NCBI GenBank assembly: GCA_026873275.1
Contig: JANTUC010000002.1
Coordinates: forward strand, 2,232,001 to 2,296,000
DNA: 64,000 nt
DNA from: Pseudopithomyces maydicus
Lineage: Eukaryota > Ascomycota > Dothideomycetes > Pleosporales > Didymosphaeriaceae
Direction of reading: 5' to 3'
In this document: positions 12,370 through 24,474 of the stretch, in pieces
Layout: each line of letters opens with the position of its first letter
Numbering within the stretch: the first letter of the stretch is position 1
The notes under the pieces: generated by a model
The model's database searches: none
The model's input: only the letters and a program-made list of their open reading frames with translations
What the model was told of the DNA's origin: nothing
Translations under genes and position numbers: made by a program

Positions 12370-13579
12370 ATAATAATAAAAAAGAAGGAGAAGACAACTA
12401 GAATATATAATAAAATTTTTAAAAATATTAATAAATTAAATAGACTTAAGCGCATTTTTAGTAAACCTTAAAAAGGGATTCTATTTAATTAAAAGGAGTA
12501 ACGTACTTAATTTAATTATAATAAATTAAATTATATTACTAGAAACTGCAGATCTAAGAATAAAGTTATTAAATAATTAAATATAATTACTATTATTAAT
12601 AATTAAGATAATAAAGATAAATAGGTTATTATAGATAGTATAAGTAATATAGACCTAAATAAATACTTAGACTTAGATAATTTACAACTTTATAAGGATT
12701 TATATAAAGAACTTATTAATAATTTTAAATTTATATAAATATAAGCACCTACGCTATATCCTTAAATTAAACTAATTAATATTATAAAATATCTTAATAA
12801 ACTTACGCAAACAAAATTTCTAAAAGAAGAATTTTAATTATAGGATATAAATCTTCCTAAAGAATTAATCCTATATCTAGATAATTAGCGACTTAAGTAT
12901 ATTAGTAAAACTAATATTAAATAGGGATAAGAAAGGTACTAATAATAATTAAAATAAAAAGTCTATAAAAATGAGAAAGAAACCTACGAACTGGATTATA
13001 TACTAGACTATTAAAACTCTAAATATATATATGTATATTAACTAAAAACTATATAATCACAACTAGTATACTATCTACTATAAAATCAAGGAAGAATATT
13101 AATTTCTTTTTAAATAGTTTTATTATTAATAAAAATAGTTTAACTATTTAATTAATAACTATAATATATATCTCTAAGATAAGTGAACTTAATAATACTT
13201 TCTAAGATACCTTAAAGGAGAAAATATAATAATAACTCTTATTATTAATAATATATATACTCAAAAATATTAGCAAACATACTTATATAAAGATTATTAG
13301 AAGTATATAAGAACTAAAATTATATTTAAATTTAATAAAAATAAATAGCTTAATATAATAAAGGTAAGTAAATCCTTTAAATATAAGTAAGCAGGCAAGA
13401 AAAGTAAGTAGTCTTTTTTAAATTAATAAGTGAACTTAATAGAGCTATAATAAAATTAAATATACTAGTAATTAACTAGGCATCGCTTATTAAGCTACTA
13501 ATAATACTTAATAAAGGAATATAAATTAAAGCTTTATTAAATTCGGGAGTATAAAAAAACTTTATTTTAAAAAAGACTA
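12370..13579 (+). pseudogene. gag: gag and start of protease, Gypsy-2
   Basis: Lysine/asparagine-rich frames with many stops fill the expected gag position. No zinc knuckle could be recognised with confidence. At the right end (13540-13570) the reading LLNSGV*KNFILKK matches the start of a gypsy retropepsin (LLDSGA...NFI), with catalytic D changed to N. The sequence is interrupted right there by the solo LTR and resumes at 14101. Confidence 0.65.
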
Positions 13580-14095
13580 TGTCACGGAGCACACTCTGTA
13601 GTCCCGTAGACCGTGGGTGTGCGCGTTTAGGGTATAGTGAGTTAAGAGGAGCGGACGGGTAAGTATAAGTCACGTGGGTTAAACGTCAATCAATACAATA
13701 AGGTTATCATTACCAAATACTTAAATGTAGTCTTCACTGCAGAAGCAAGGTACAGTAGAACTAAATTAAGGATTAACAATAAGGACTAGCTAAGACAAAC
13801 AGTTATTATTATATACCTATAAGTACGAACTGGCTCTGTGGGCTCTATAACTCTGTACTTCGTAGAGTTACAGAGCCACAAAGCCTGGCTCCGTAGATTC
13901 CATTTCATCGGGTTCATAGAGCCTTAGTCACATAATCCCTACGTGTTCATATTATGCTCTGCTCCTAAGTCGTACTCCCAGTATTCCTTATCTATATCGG
14001 AGTCATCCAGCCCGGTATACTCCACCAGGTCCCATTGGTCGACTCCGTCTTGGTTGGGACCTTCCTGTCCCTGTTGCGGCGCAGTGGCCGTAACA
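13580..14095 (-). repeat. Solo LTR of family A with 5-bp target duplication GACTA
   Basis: Reverse complement of the family A LTR (starts TGTCACGG and ends CCGTAACA on plus). It is flanked on both sides by GACTA (13575-13579 and 14096-14100), a perfect target duplication, so the element inserted here and later recombined to a solo LTR. It is less RIP-mutated than 6611-7104: its U3 end keeps GC-rich sequence and an open minus-strand frame. It interrupts the Gypsy-2 protease. Confidence 0.95.
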
Positions 14096-17000
14096 GACTA
14101 CTTAACGAGCTAAACTTAAAAAATAATTTAAAATAACTCTTTTAGCTATCTATATTATAAATAAATACTAATTACTAGGATAATTCAGTATATAATATAA
14201 AATTATAATAATACTTAAGATCTATAAGCACTAAGAATAAATTATTTTAAATATTTTAAATATAAATTAGTATAATTTAATCCTAGATATTTCCTAGCTA
14301 TAAAAGTATAACCTATAAATATATTAAGGAAAGAGAGAGCTTTTAATAAAGAACTATAAATATATATTATAGTTAGAACCTGCGCATTATATAATACTAA
14401 TAATAAATAAGAGTATAATTAATAATTTAAACTTACGATAAAAAGTTAATAAATTAGAATTACCCTTGATAGATACTAATAGGTACTACTAGATTAAAAA
14501 GTATAAAAAGGAGAAATATATAACTTATAATATTTTTAATAAATATAAAGAATAGAGTTATTTATTTTAGAAAAAGAAAGGAAAAATAAATTTACTTAAG
14601 TACTAATCTTAAGATTATATAATTAAACTAAAAGAAGGAAAAATATTATCCTTTAAATTATTATATAGTAAGTTAGGAAAAGAACTTTAATAAAAAAGAA
14701 CTTTATTAAGAAGAACCTTAATAAAGAATATATATAAAAATTAAAATTACTTATAGCAAGTCTATTTATATTTATACTTAAAAAAATAGAGAGTTATAAC
14801 TATGCATTAATTATTAAGCACTTAATAATATTATAATTAAAAATAAATACCTATTATTAAATATTATAAAATTATAAGATAGACTTTTAAGAGTTAAGAT
14901 ATTTATAATTATAAACTTAAAAAATAGATACCACCTTATTAAAATAAAAAAAGATAAAGAATAGAAAATAGTATTTAGATTATAATATAGCCTATTTAAG
15001 TATATAATTATACTATTTAGACTAACTAACGCACCAGTAATATTCTAAGAATTAATTAATAATATACTAAGAAACTATCTTAATATCTTTATAATTACCT
15101 ACTTAGATAATATTCTTATATACTTAAAAAATAAGTAAGAATATATAGAATATATTAAAATTATATTAGAAACTTTACAAAAAGTATATTTAAGGATTAA
15201 ATTAGAAAAATATAAATTCTATATTATAGAATTAAAGTTCCTAAAATATATTATTAATATAAAAGGCTTTAGTATAAGTCTAAAAAAGATTAAAACTATA
15301 TAAGTATAGCTAATTCTAAAAACTATAAAAGATATATAAGAATTTCTAGGATTTTACAGATTTAATAGATAGTTTATTAAGAATTACTTTAAAATTACTA
15401 TACCTTTAACGATACTAACTAAGAAGGATATAATATTTAAGTAAATAAAATAATATAATTAAGCTTTTAAATAGCTAATATAAGTAAGTATTAATATACT
15501 AATCCTAATTACTTTTAAAAGTAACAAACTACTATATATAAAAACTAATATAAATAATTTAGCTATTAAAGTATATGTAAAGTAAGAAAAAATAGATAAT
15601 AGTACTTTATTACTTATTATTTATATAAGTTTATTAACGCAGAAACACGCTATAACATCTATAATAAAGAATTATATACTATTATTAAAGCACTTAAGCA
15701 CTAGAGAACCTATATATATAAATACTTAAAATTTATAATCTTTATAGACTATAAGAACCTATTATAATCTATAATAATAAAAGAATTAACACTATAATAA
15801 GCGCGATAATTAAAAGCCCTTAGATAGTATAAATTTAAGATTTTATATATACTAGAAAAGGAAAATAGATAAGTAAATACTTTTAATAAAAAAAATTTTG
15901 CAGGAAATAAGATTAAGATATATTTAGTAATTTTTAAAAAAATAAAAATAAATTACTAGGACCTATAGCAGAACTTAATTAACTAATAATAGTTATTAAA
16001 GATATACTAAAGGAATAATAAGAAGAAGTTATATAATAATACTATAATAACCCTCTTTATAGATATTTAGGAATTAGTAAAATAATAAAACTAATTTAAT
16101 AAAATTATAATTTTAAAGGAATTAAGGAAGCTGTAACTAACTATATTAGAAAATATATAAATTACTAGAGGAATAAGTATATAATATATTTAAAATATAA
16201 AAAATATAAGCTATTAAAATATCTATAGTATTATAGAAAGATATTGCTATAAATTTTATTATTAAATTACTAGAATCTATAAACCTAGTAATAGAAGTTA
16301 AGTATAATGTAATATTAATTATTATAGATAGATTTATAAAATACGCTAAAATAATACTTTATAAGAAAGAATATATTATAGACTAGTTAGGATATCTTAT
16401 TTTTAATAGACTTATAAGATACTACAGTATACTAAAGATAATTATTAGTAATAGAGATAAACTCTTTATATTAAATTATTAAATAACACTTATAATACTT
16501 ATTAGAATAAGACGGAAACTATTAATAACTTATTATTTATAAATAAATAGATAAATAGAATATACTAATTAGACTATAAAAATATACCTATGTATCTACT
16601 GTAATAAGAAAAAAGATAATTAAGTTTTATTATTACCTTTAGTATAAATGGTATATAATAATAAAGAATTAATAATAACTAGAATTACACTATATTATAT
16701 AAACTATAAAAAATATCTACATCTCTTTAATTAAGTCTTACTAATAATTATTAATATAGTAAAAGTAGAGAAAACTGCAAAAATTATAAAATAAATATAT
16801 AAAGAATTATAAAAAAACCTTAAGAAGTCTTAATAATAAATAATTTCCTATATTAATAAAAAACAAAAAACGGCACCTTAACTAAAGAAGAGGGATAAAA
16901 TATATTTATTTATAAAAAATCTTTACATATAGAAGAAGAAATATAAGAAACTAAATTATATTAAGATTAAATTATTTTTTATTTCTAAATAGATATTACT

Positions 17001-17300
17001 AATAAACTATAAGTTAGAATTATTACTAGATACAAAAATATACTTAATATTTTATATATTATTATTAGAACTAACAGACTTAGAAATACTAATTTAAATT
17101 ACCTTCTATTATTAAGCTAAGGAGGAAACAGAATTTAAAATTAAAAAATATTTAATATATAATATAATTAGTATTAAGAAATAAAAAAATTTCTTATTAA
17201 ATAAAAAGGGTACTCTAATAGTAAAAACACCTAGAAACTAGCTAAAAACCTAAAGAACTATAAATAAATAGTTAATAAGTTTTTATAATAACGTATAAAG
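14096..17300 (+). pseudogene. pol: pol remnant of Gypsy-2: RT, RNase H, integrase, chromodomain
   Basis: RT at about 14930-15270 with LTNAPVIF and Y-L-D-N (15100-15111) in place of Y-L-D-D, then FLGFYR near 15340. RNase H at about 15530-15800. Integrase at about 16150-16740: DFIIKLLES, IIIDRFIKYAKII, and SNRD where relatives have SDRD. A degraded chromodomain at about 17115-17290 has an acidic start and the pattern FLLNKKGTLIVKTPRN, where relatives read FLIKWKGY...NTWEPE. Stops are very frequent. The preceding 14101-14900 holds the rest of protease and the linker. Confidence 0.85.
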
Positions 17301-17578
17301 AAGGATTAATATACCTAAATACTTAAGAAAGAAACTAGAATTAATAAAAAATTATTTAATAAATTTAAGGTTGCCTATATTATAGGCGAATAACCTATTA
17401 AGGTATTAATTATAGGATAAGCTAATAATATTATATTTATTATTTTATCTTTTGTCTTTATATCTATAATAAGATATAAAATCTTTTTATAAGTATACTC
17501 TTTAGCTTAGACTAATATTTTTTTATCTTTTAATAACTTAGTAATAATTAATACTAACTTCTTTTTATTCTTTTTAAT
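17300..17578. other. 3' flank of Gypsy-2, no gene
   Basis: AT-rich sequence between the chromodomain and the solo LTR. No polypurine tract or LTR start recognised. Confidence 0.5.
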
Positions 17579-18200
17579 TGTTACAAGGGGTTCCTACTTA
17601 CCTGGTCCGTGTGAGGGCAGGTAGGCTTCTCAGGAGCCTTGCGGGTATTCAGTAGTTGAGTGACGGTTAGGTAACGGGTGGTGCAAATATCCCTATCTTA
17701 CTAGCGAGAGTAAGACAACTATCTTCTGTAAAGGCTGATAATTCTTAGTTATAAAGAAGAGCTTTAATTTAGCTATAAGCAAGTATGCGAAGATACATAA
17801 GAAGTTAACTATAAAGAATAGGAAATGTACAGAGAGCGTCCTAGACTATATACTATTCTGTCCATCCTTCGCTATCCCCGGACCTACCAGTCTGCTCCTA
17901 TAGGTTCCGTCTACTTAGCAGGAGCAACTCCCTTTACTCCTATAGATCCTATCCTTTAGACGGGAGCAATCGCTCTACTCTTATAAATTCTGTCTTTTTA
18001 GCGAGAGTAACTGCTCTACTCCCGCTAAGGCCTAGTACTTTTAGGATCTTGCGTTCTTAGCGGGATCACAGTCACGTAATGCGTTATCTAGCTGGCCCCG
18101 CTGTCTAGCGTATAGCTAACTATCACCTTTGCCTTAGTCGCTGGCGTCCTGCATGTAATTCTTTCCTACTATCTTACGGTTTCTTGTTGTGATCGTAACA
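17579..18200 (-). repeat. Solo family B LTR with 5-bp target duplication TTAAT
   Basis: Reverse complement of the family B LTR: TGTTACAAGGGG at left, GATCGTAACA at right, 622 bp. Flanked by TTAAT on both sides (17574-17578 and 18201-18205), which shows an independent insertion reduced to a solo LTR. Keeps fairly high GC, so it is young relative to its surroundings. Confidence 0.95.
17892..18015 (-). repeat. Three tandem ~41-bp repeats in family B U3
   Basis: Three imperfect units of about 41 bp, each starting T-R-C-T-C-Y-Y-A-T-A and ending in a GGGAGCAAC-GCTC palindromic motif. The same array is seen in the LTR at 11675-12296 and, decayed, in 26922-27555 and 35415-36050. Arrays like this in U3 often act as enhancers; here that is inference. 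Confidence 0.75.
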
Positions 18201-18716
18201 TTAATCTTCTTCTTATACTCTTTATAAGTCTTATTAAGAGATGTCTATAATATATTAATATTAAAATAACCCTAGCAAATATATTTAGTATACTTTAAAT
18301 TTAAATTTAGTATAATATAACACTTATAATTTTCGGTGTTATAATTAAAATAAGGAGATTCTGCGATAGTATTAACCTAAAGGATTTTATTATATAAATA
18401 GAACTTATAAATAGTGGACTTAGCAGGCATATTAACTTATATATTTAAATATATAATATAGGGTAAGCGCTTATATAAAATAAATAAATTTAATTATATA
18501 ATTTAAAAATAAATTAGTTAAAGGGAGAGGATAATATTATAATTTAAATTTTAATATAAGACTATTGCGTCTTATACCTATTAATAATTTACTATAGAAT
18601 AAGCTAATTTTATAATTATATATTATACTGTATAAGCTGCGCTATATTTATATAATTATATAAATACTTTATAGCGAGCACCTTATATCTATATTTAGTA
18701 TTTTATTATTTAGTAA

Positions 18717-18766
18717 AGAGTGCTTAATAGAGAGTGCTTAATAAAAAGTACTTAATAAAAAGTAGT
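18717..18766. repeat. Short tandem repeat, ~14-bp unit
   Basis: Three to four imperfect copies of a unit resembling AGAGTGCTTAATAA. Function unknown. Confidence 0.6.
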
Positions 18767-18775
18767 TTTTAAAAA

Positions 18776-18793
18776 CTGCTCGCTAGCGAGCAG
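18776..18793. other. Perfect 18-bp palindrome CTGCTCGCTAGCGAGCAG
   Basis: A perfect, GC-rich inverted repeat with no spacer in an otherwise AT-rich stretch, 10 bases after the tandem repeat. It could be the turn of a hairpin-ended element or a protein site. No conclusion possible from sequence. Confidence 0.65.
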
Positions 18794-20766
18794 GTCTAAT
18801 ATAAAATATATAAAAATTTAAGTATCAACTTTAATATTTATATTTAACCTATTTATTAATCTATTATTTAAATTTACTTAGGCCTTATTATTAATTTAGT
18901 ATTATTTATAATACTAATACTAACTACCCTATAAACTTATTTATATAATTAATAATCCTTCTTCCTCTATAAGTTACTCCTGCCCAAGAATCAACTTTAA
19001 CCTCTAAGACTAGCTATCTTTGTGGTTATAATAGGACCTTAATTAGTATTATAATAATATATAAAAGTTATATAATTAATAAAAATTGTAAGGGGATTCT
19101 ATGTGATATTAGACTTAATAGTATTAAGGGTGAGTACAGCGCTATATATATATTTTTAATTTATAGGGGTTTTAGGGGTGGGCTATAGCTTATTTTTTTA
19201 TTAAAAATATTTTAAATTTTTTTATTTTTTTAGAAAACTAGCTTATTCTTCTTTTTAGATTTAAAAATAGAAGCAAAGGACTATATATTAAATATACTAA
19301 AAGGTAATAAATTATATTATATAATATTAGTGCGAAGGCGCAGCAACCAATAAATTTATATATTAAATATTTTAAAATATCTAAATAATCCTCTACTACT
19401 ATAGTAAAACACTTAATTATAACTATTTAAAATAGTGCTACGTCTATAATAGTTAAGTACTTATAGAGCTCTTTTTTAGTAGTCTTTTAAATAAAAAAGT
19501 TAATATTTTAAGTATACTTATAAGCAGTAGTTATAAATACTTTAATTTAAATAAAAGTAGAATTTATAGTGCTAGTAAGGCGCTTATAACTATAAAAGAG
19601 ATTATTAATTTAAAAAATAAACTCTTAAAGTATTAAGTTATAATACTTATATAAATTAGAATAGCGCCTATAGTATATAATACTATTAATATTATAGTAA
19701 GTATATAAATCATAGAGGATTTATTATAAACAGTAAAGATAGTAAGAAAAAAGAAGTTTTTAATAAAGGGCGTATTATTAAGTTATTAAAGTTTATATAT
19801 AATATAAATAAAGGCGTAGCAATAGGGATACATAAAATAATATATTATAGGCTTAAAAGTCTATAGCCCCGTTAATATAGTAATAGCGTAAAGATAGGTA
19901 TATACTAAAAAAGAAAATAATTAGTATTATAAAAAAATAAAAGATTTCTCTCCTTTAGCATAAAAAAGATAAGGAGATAAAAAGATCTAAAATAAATAAA
20001 ATTATTTATATAAATATAGTAGCGGCGCAGTAGGCGCGCTTATAAATAAAAAAGATATAATTATATACCTATAATACTAAAATTTTAATATATATAGTAA
20101 TAAGAGCTTATAATAAGAGTATTTTAATAGTATTCCTAATTATTCTATTTAGCATTATAATATAAACTTAATCCCCTATAGCTAAGATGTCTATATAAAG
20201 AGAGGGAATAATTATAAAGAGAATACCCTTCTAATATCTAAAACTATTTATATTCTATTTAAGCGCTAGCGCCGCACTAGTATAGTATATAAAAAAGGAA
20301 GCTAAAGGGGATAAGAACTTAAATAGAAATTAATTTTATTATTTATTAGAGATCTGCTCACTACTATATCTATTCTAATATTTATAGTTGCCAAAATACT
20401 AAAACTTATATTAATAATTTAGTAGTTCTAAAATATAAAAATAATTATTTAAAATATCTTTAGCTAAGTGCTTTAGAATAACTAGCTTAAAGAGATTTTG
20501 AATAAGTTATATAATATATATAACTTCTATACTCACCAAATTAATAGAAAATCAAACTTAGATTAATACTAAATTATATATTACTTTATTATTTAGACTA
20601 TTTTACAAACTAATTTAGAATATTATACCCTATATATAATATTATAAAAGTAGTATAAGTTAATTAGCTGCTCCTATTATACTAAATTTATAAAGTTTAG
20701 AGATATAATATATTTTTATTATATTAATTTAAATATTATATAAGCGGTGCATAACAACTTAGAGAT

Positions 20767-21905
20767 TTTTTTTTTTAATAAGAAAATTGCTGTTTACAAC
20801 TACCTAGTAATAAGGAAATAAGCTCTATGTACTATGCGACTAATAACCGGCTCTTAAATAGTGTTCTTTTCTTCTAATTTATACAATTATATTATAGTTC
20901 GAACTTGTGCTGCTATGCAATTGCCAAAATAATAGTAGATATAGAAAACACTAAAGTATACTCTACTATTTAGTACCATCGAAATAAGATAATAAATATA
21001 AATAATAATCTAAATAAAACCTTTTAGTCCTAACAGATGCCAGGCAACACCTCGTTATAACTAAGATTACTTTTTAGGACGTCTAATTCAATTTAAAGAG
21101 ACTTAACAGTAATAGCTGGTCCCAACGTCTAATATAATATATATTTTAATATTTTTACAGCTTAGTTATATCTTATTATACTTCTATTTTTAAAATATCT
21201 TTCTCTGCTTCTAAGACTTCTACTACTATTTCTAAATAATTAGGAAGTAAATAAAATAATTAAGCTGTTCTTTAAAGGCTTTAGAGGTAAAAAGCTATTA
21301 AAATAGAATAATAAGATAGATACTATAGTCCCTCTAAGTAAAGAACGCTTAGCAAAGCTACGATTATATACTAAAAAGGTAGTTTGTAATAATAATAAAA
21401 CAGCCCTAATTTTAAGGCTTTTATTACTAGATACTAGATATAGACTCGCTCTAAAACTTAGTAGGTTAAAACTTTAAGATTTATACTAGTGCTGGTGCTG
21501 GTGCTGATTTTAGTAAATATAGATTTTTAGAATAAATCCTATATTTCTTTTATAGAATCTCAGGTCAAAATCATAGAAAATATACTAAAAGACGACAATT
21601 ATTGGTTAACTAAGAATAAAGGTAACTAGAAAAGAAAGATAGATTTAAATAAAGATTTAAAGGATATTCTTAAGCCTTATAGAGAGGAAGCTTAGGTAAA
21701 GGGCGTAGTAGAGGTTTAGGAGCGTCTTATAGGTATAAAATAGTAGTTATTGTGGTATTTAATTATACTAAATCTGTGTTCTTTCGAAATAACTTCTTAT
21801 ATAATTAAATAAATCTTCTATATATACTTTACAACTAATTAAATAATCGCTTGTTGTATCAATCATTAGAACTTTCTGGAATCTATAGGTCTCAATCGAG
21901 ACCGG
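20767..21905 (-). mobile_element. Poly(A)-tailed retroposon R, full copy with 11-bp target duplication
   Basis: In minus orientation this 1139-bp unit ends in a poly(A) run (poly(T) at 20767 on plus) preceded by TTCTTATTA. It is flanked by perfect 11-bp direct repeats AACTTAGAGAT (20756-20766 and 21906-21916). Long target duplications plus a 3' poly(A) indicate target-primed reverse transcription by a LINE machinery. Related copies lie at 31551-32170 and 33351-34438, and a fragment at 59443-59580. At about 1.1 kb with no RT it is non-autonomous, SINE-like or a processed transcript. It contains a short imperfect CAGCAC-type array at about 21485-21510. Confidence 0.85.
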
Positions 21906-21916
21906 AACTTAGAGAT

Positions 21917-23480
21917 AAAAATAAAAAAATTAATTTTATAAAATAATAAAAATAATAAGAACTATATTAAACTATTAAATAATTTTTATAAGTACTTAGT
22001 AAAGTACTAATAATAATAAGACTTTAAGAATTTATTTAAGTTAGGCTATATAAAGGTATAAAAAGATTAAGAGGATTTTTTATTTAAATAAAAAACTACT
22101 TATTTTAAGTTTAAGTAAAAGAAATACTCTATTAAGACTAAAATAATTTATATCTTAAATTTATACCTCCCCTATAAATTAACTAGTAATATAACTAAGT
22201 AATAATATATAATACTACTATAGTTTATCTGTGTCTAAAATAATAAATATATAATAACGAATTTAAAAATAGGCACTTATAAGGAAATTGCGTTTACTTA
22301 TTAATATTTAACTATAGCCTTATATATACCTTTAAAATACTTAAATATATTTAGGGGTATTAAGTAGCCCTTTTTAAATAATAATAAATTAGTTTTTAAA
22401 AATATAGTCGCGCAGGCATTAATGTATTAAAAATTATAAAATAATATTTAAATAGAATAAATCCTATATAATTTACTTAAAAGGGAGAATTTTATAGAAA
22501 AAAATAGATAACAATAATATAAGTCTATTATAATAATATTACTATTTAAGCTATTTAGGTATAGGAGACCTATAAAGTGGCTAAAAAAAGAGCCTTTAAA
22601 TTAAAATCTATTAAATAATATAAACTACCAAATTAATTATACTTTTTTATTTAAAATTAATATGCCGGTTCTGCGGTATTTAAGATTAATTTTATTTAAA
22701 ATAATATAATAATAGTATTTATATAATAATAGAATACTACTAGCAAGGGCTATAATATATAAAAAAATTATATAAAAAGTAATTATTATACTCTTCTTAA
22801 AAAGGCAGAGTTATTAATTATATTAATATATTTATTATAATAAGAGGATCTAAGTTTTGGTCTTTTAGTTTTATAATAGAACTATAAAATAAAAAGTCTA
22901 AAAAAATTATATTATAAAGAGATAGTCTCCTTATAGAAAAAGGATTTAATTAATTAATTATATAATATTAGGTAAGGCTTCAGTTAGTATATTTATTAGT
23001 AGAGATCTTTAATAGGAGGAGTATTTTACCTCTATATTTTATAATTTAGATAAAAATAATAATAAGGCTTTTTTATTAAATAATTTTAATTTATTATATA
23101 TATTAAACCTACCTACTATACCTATATAGTAACTCCTTTAATTACTACTATTATAGTCGCTTAATATACCTAAATTTCTTGCTTTATTAGAGATATCTGT
23201 AGAATTCTAATTAAAAATCCTTGTACACACCCAGCACTACTTTAATATATATACTACTTAAATTACCTTTAAAAGTACTTATTTAATATCTAGTTTAATA
23301 ACTTAAATCTTTTTATAATAGATAGGCTTATTCTATATAATTCTATTACTATTTCTAGAATTCCTAGCTATAGCTTTATTAGTAAGTTAATTTTAAGTTT
23401 TATTTTTAGAACTTTCTTTTAATTTCGTAACCTGCCCTTTCCGCACCTTTATTTAATTTATATATATAAATTAATAGTGT
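21917..23480. other. AT-rich debris around retroposon R, no gene assigned
   Basis: This is the continuation of the sequence left of R. Several plus-strand stretches between about 22860 and 23480 are fairly open, but nothing in them matched a family I know, and open stretches are expected by chance at this composition. Confidence 0.4.
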
Positions 23481-23484
23481 TATC

Positions 23485-24080
23485 CTTAGGGGCGGCATCA
23501 CGTATTAGACAATTTTATTACCTTTTTTTATAGAGTAAATAGTATTATAGAGCTAAATTTATTTATCTATTATACTAAATTTTTCCTTATATAACCTATC
23601 GCCTACTAATTAAGACGCGACTACTTATAATATGTAAATACCTATATATAATTTATTATTAATAATTCTATAAAGGCAGTGCTTAGTATATTATATTTAA
23701 GATTTACGCCTTAGGCGCTTAATACTATATAATTACCTTTAATAACTCTTTTAAAAACGCAGTGCCAGTCTTACTTATGAATTTATTTAGGAATTTAAAA
23801 TTATTTCTATTTATATTTATTTTCTTCTATGTAGTTATTAGGCTTTTTAGTAGATTAGTCTATCTTAAAGTTATATTATAGTACTTTAGATCTAGATAAT
23901 TCATAATTATAAAATTCTATATTAATATATAAAGTTTAATTACTTCCTCTATAATTATAATAACCTTAATTACAGTTATAGTCGCAATTATAATTATAAT
24001 CAAGCTTATTAAGTAATATATAGTATCTAAATACCCTTTTATTATTAAATTAGCGTCTTTTTTAAAGTCTACTAGAGTTA
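23485..24080 (+). repeat. Repeat D, divergent copy
   Basis: Begins with AGGGGCGGCATCACG, corresponding to GGGGCGTCAT at the outer end of the D arms at 25345 and 36360. It follows them for several hundred bases: the shared block with AATAGTATTATAGAGCT, then CTTACTTAT. Ends next to spacer repeat M. Confidence 0.55.
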
Positions 24081-24084
24081 ATAT

Positions 24085-24474
24085 ATTTTATAGAATGGTA
24101 AAAAGGTGTCTAGTTAGTTAACTAGACGTTATAAAAATAATTAATAAAAGAGTGTCTCTCTATTAGATAGCAGAGAAATATAATAAATAAAAATTAGTAA
24201 ATAAAAACGCTTTATTTTATCTAAATTATTATTAGGCTAATTTAATTATATTTTTTTAATTATTTTATAGTACTAGAGTTTTAATACCTTAATTATTTTT
24301 TAGAGGCTAAATATTATATAGACGTAATAGTACTATATTTATATAATACTTAAGCTATTTCTTTCCTCTACTATTATTATATTTATATAATAATATATAT
24401 ATATAATTTAATATAGGGCAGAGCCTCTATTAATAATTAGTTATTAATAATTTTTAGTACCTTGTGTTACAAGG
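24085..24474 (+). repeat. Spacer repeat M and start of a D arm, cut by an LTR
   Basis: M (about 24090-24235) starts GGTGTCTAGTTAGTTAACTAGAC, a near-palindrome, and occurs in reverse at about 26277-26405 and 51555-51693 and forward at 36186-36340. It is followed by the inner end of a D arm in the same orientation as at 51697-51930, which stops at the family B LTR. Confidence 0.65.

Larger units (their letters stand above)
12297..17578 (+). mobile_element. Ty3/gypsy chromovirus remnant (Gypsy-2), plus strand
   Basis: Internal region of an LTR retrotransposon with gag, protease, RT, RNase H, integrase and chromodomain, split by a solo LTR of family A at 13580-14095. The LTRs next to it (11675-12296 and 17579-18200) are in opposite orientations, and the right one has its own perfect target duplication, so they are not demonstrably its LTRs. 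No matching direct LTR pair was found. Very strongly mutated toward A and T. Confidence 0.85.
18206..20755. other. AT-rich debris, no recognisable gene
   Basis: No protein family recognised on either strand. Plus is purine-rich from about 19300 to 20350. A segment around 18480-18700 resembles the 3' part of retroposon R (the motif around GCGCTATA...GCACCTTATA) but is too decayed to be sure. Contains a short tandem repeat and an 18-bp palindrome, listed separately. Confidence 0.5.

Noticed and set aside
11675..18200. Reading the two family B LTRs as the LTR pair of Gypsy-2
   Set aside because: They are in opposite orientation, and the right one has a perfect private target duplication (TTAAT), so they cannot be the pair of one retrotransposon.
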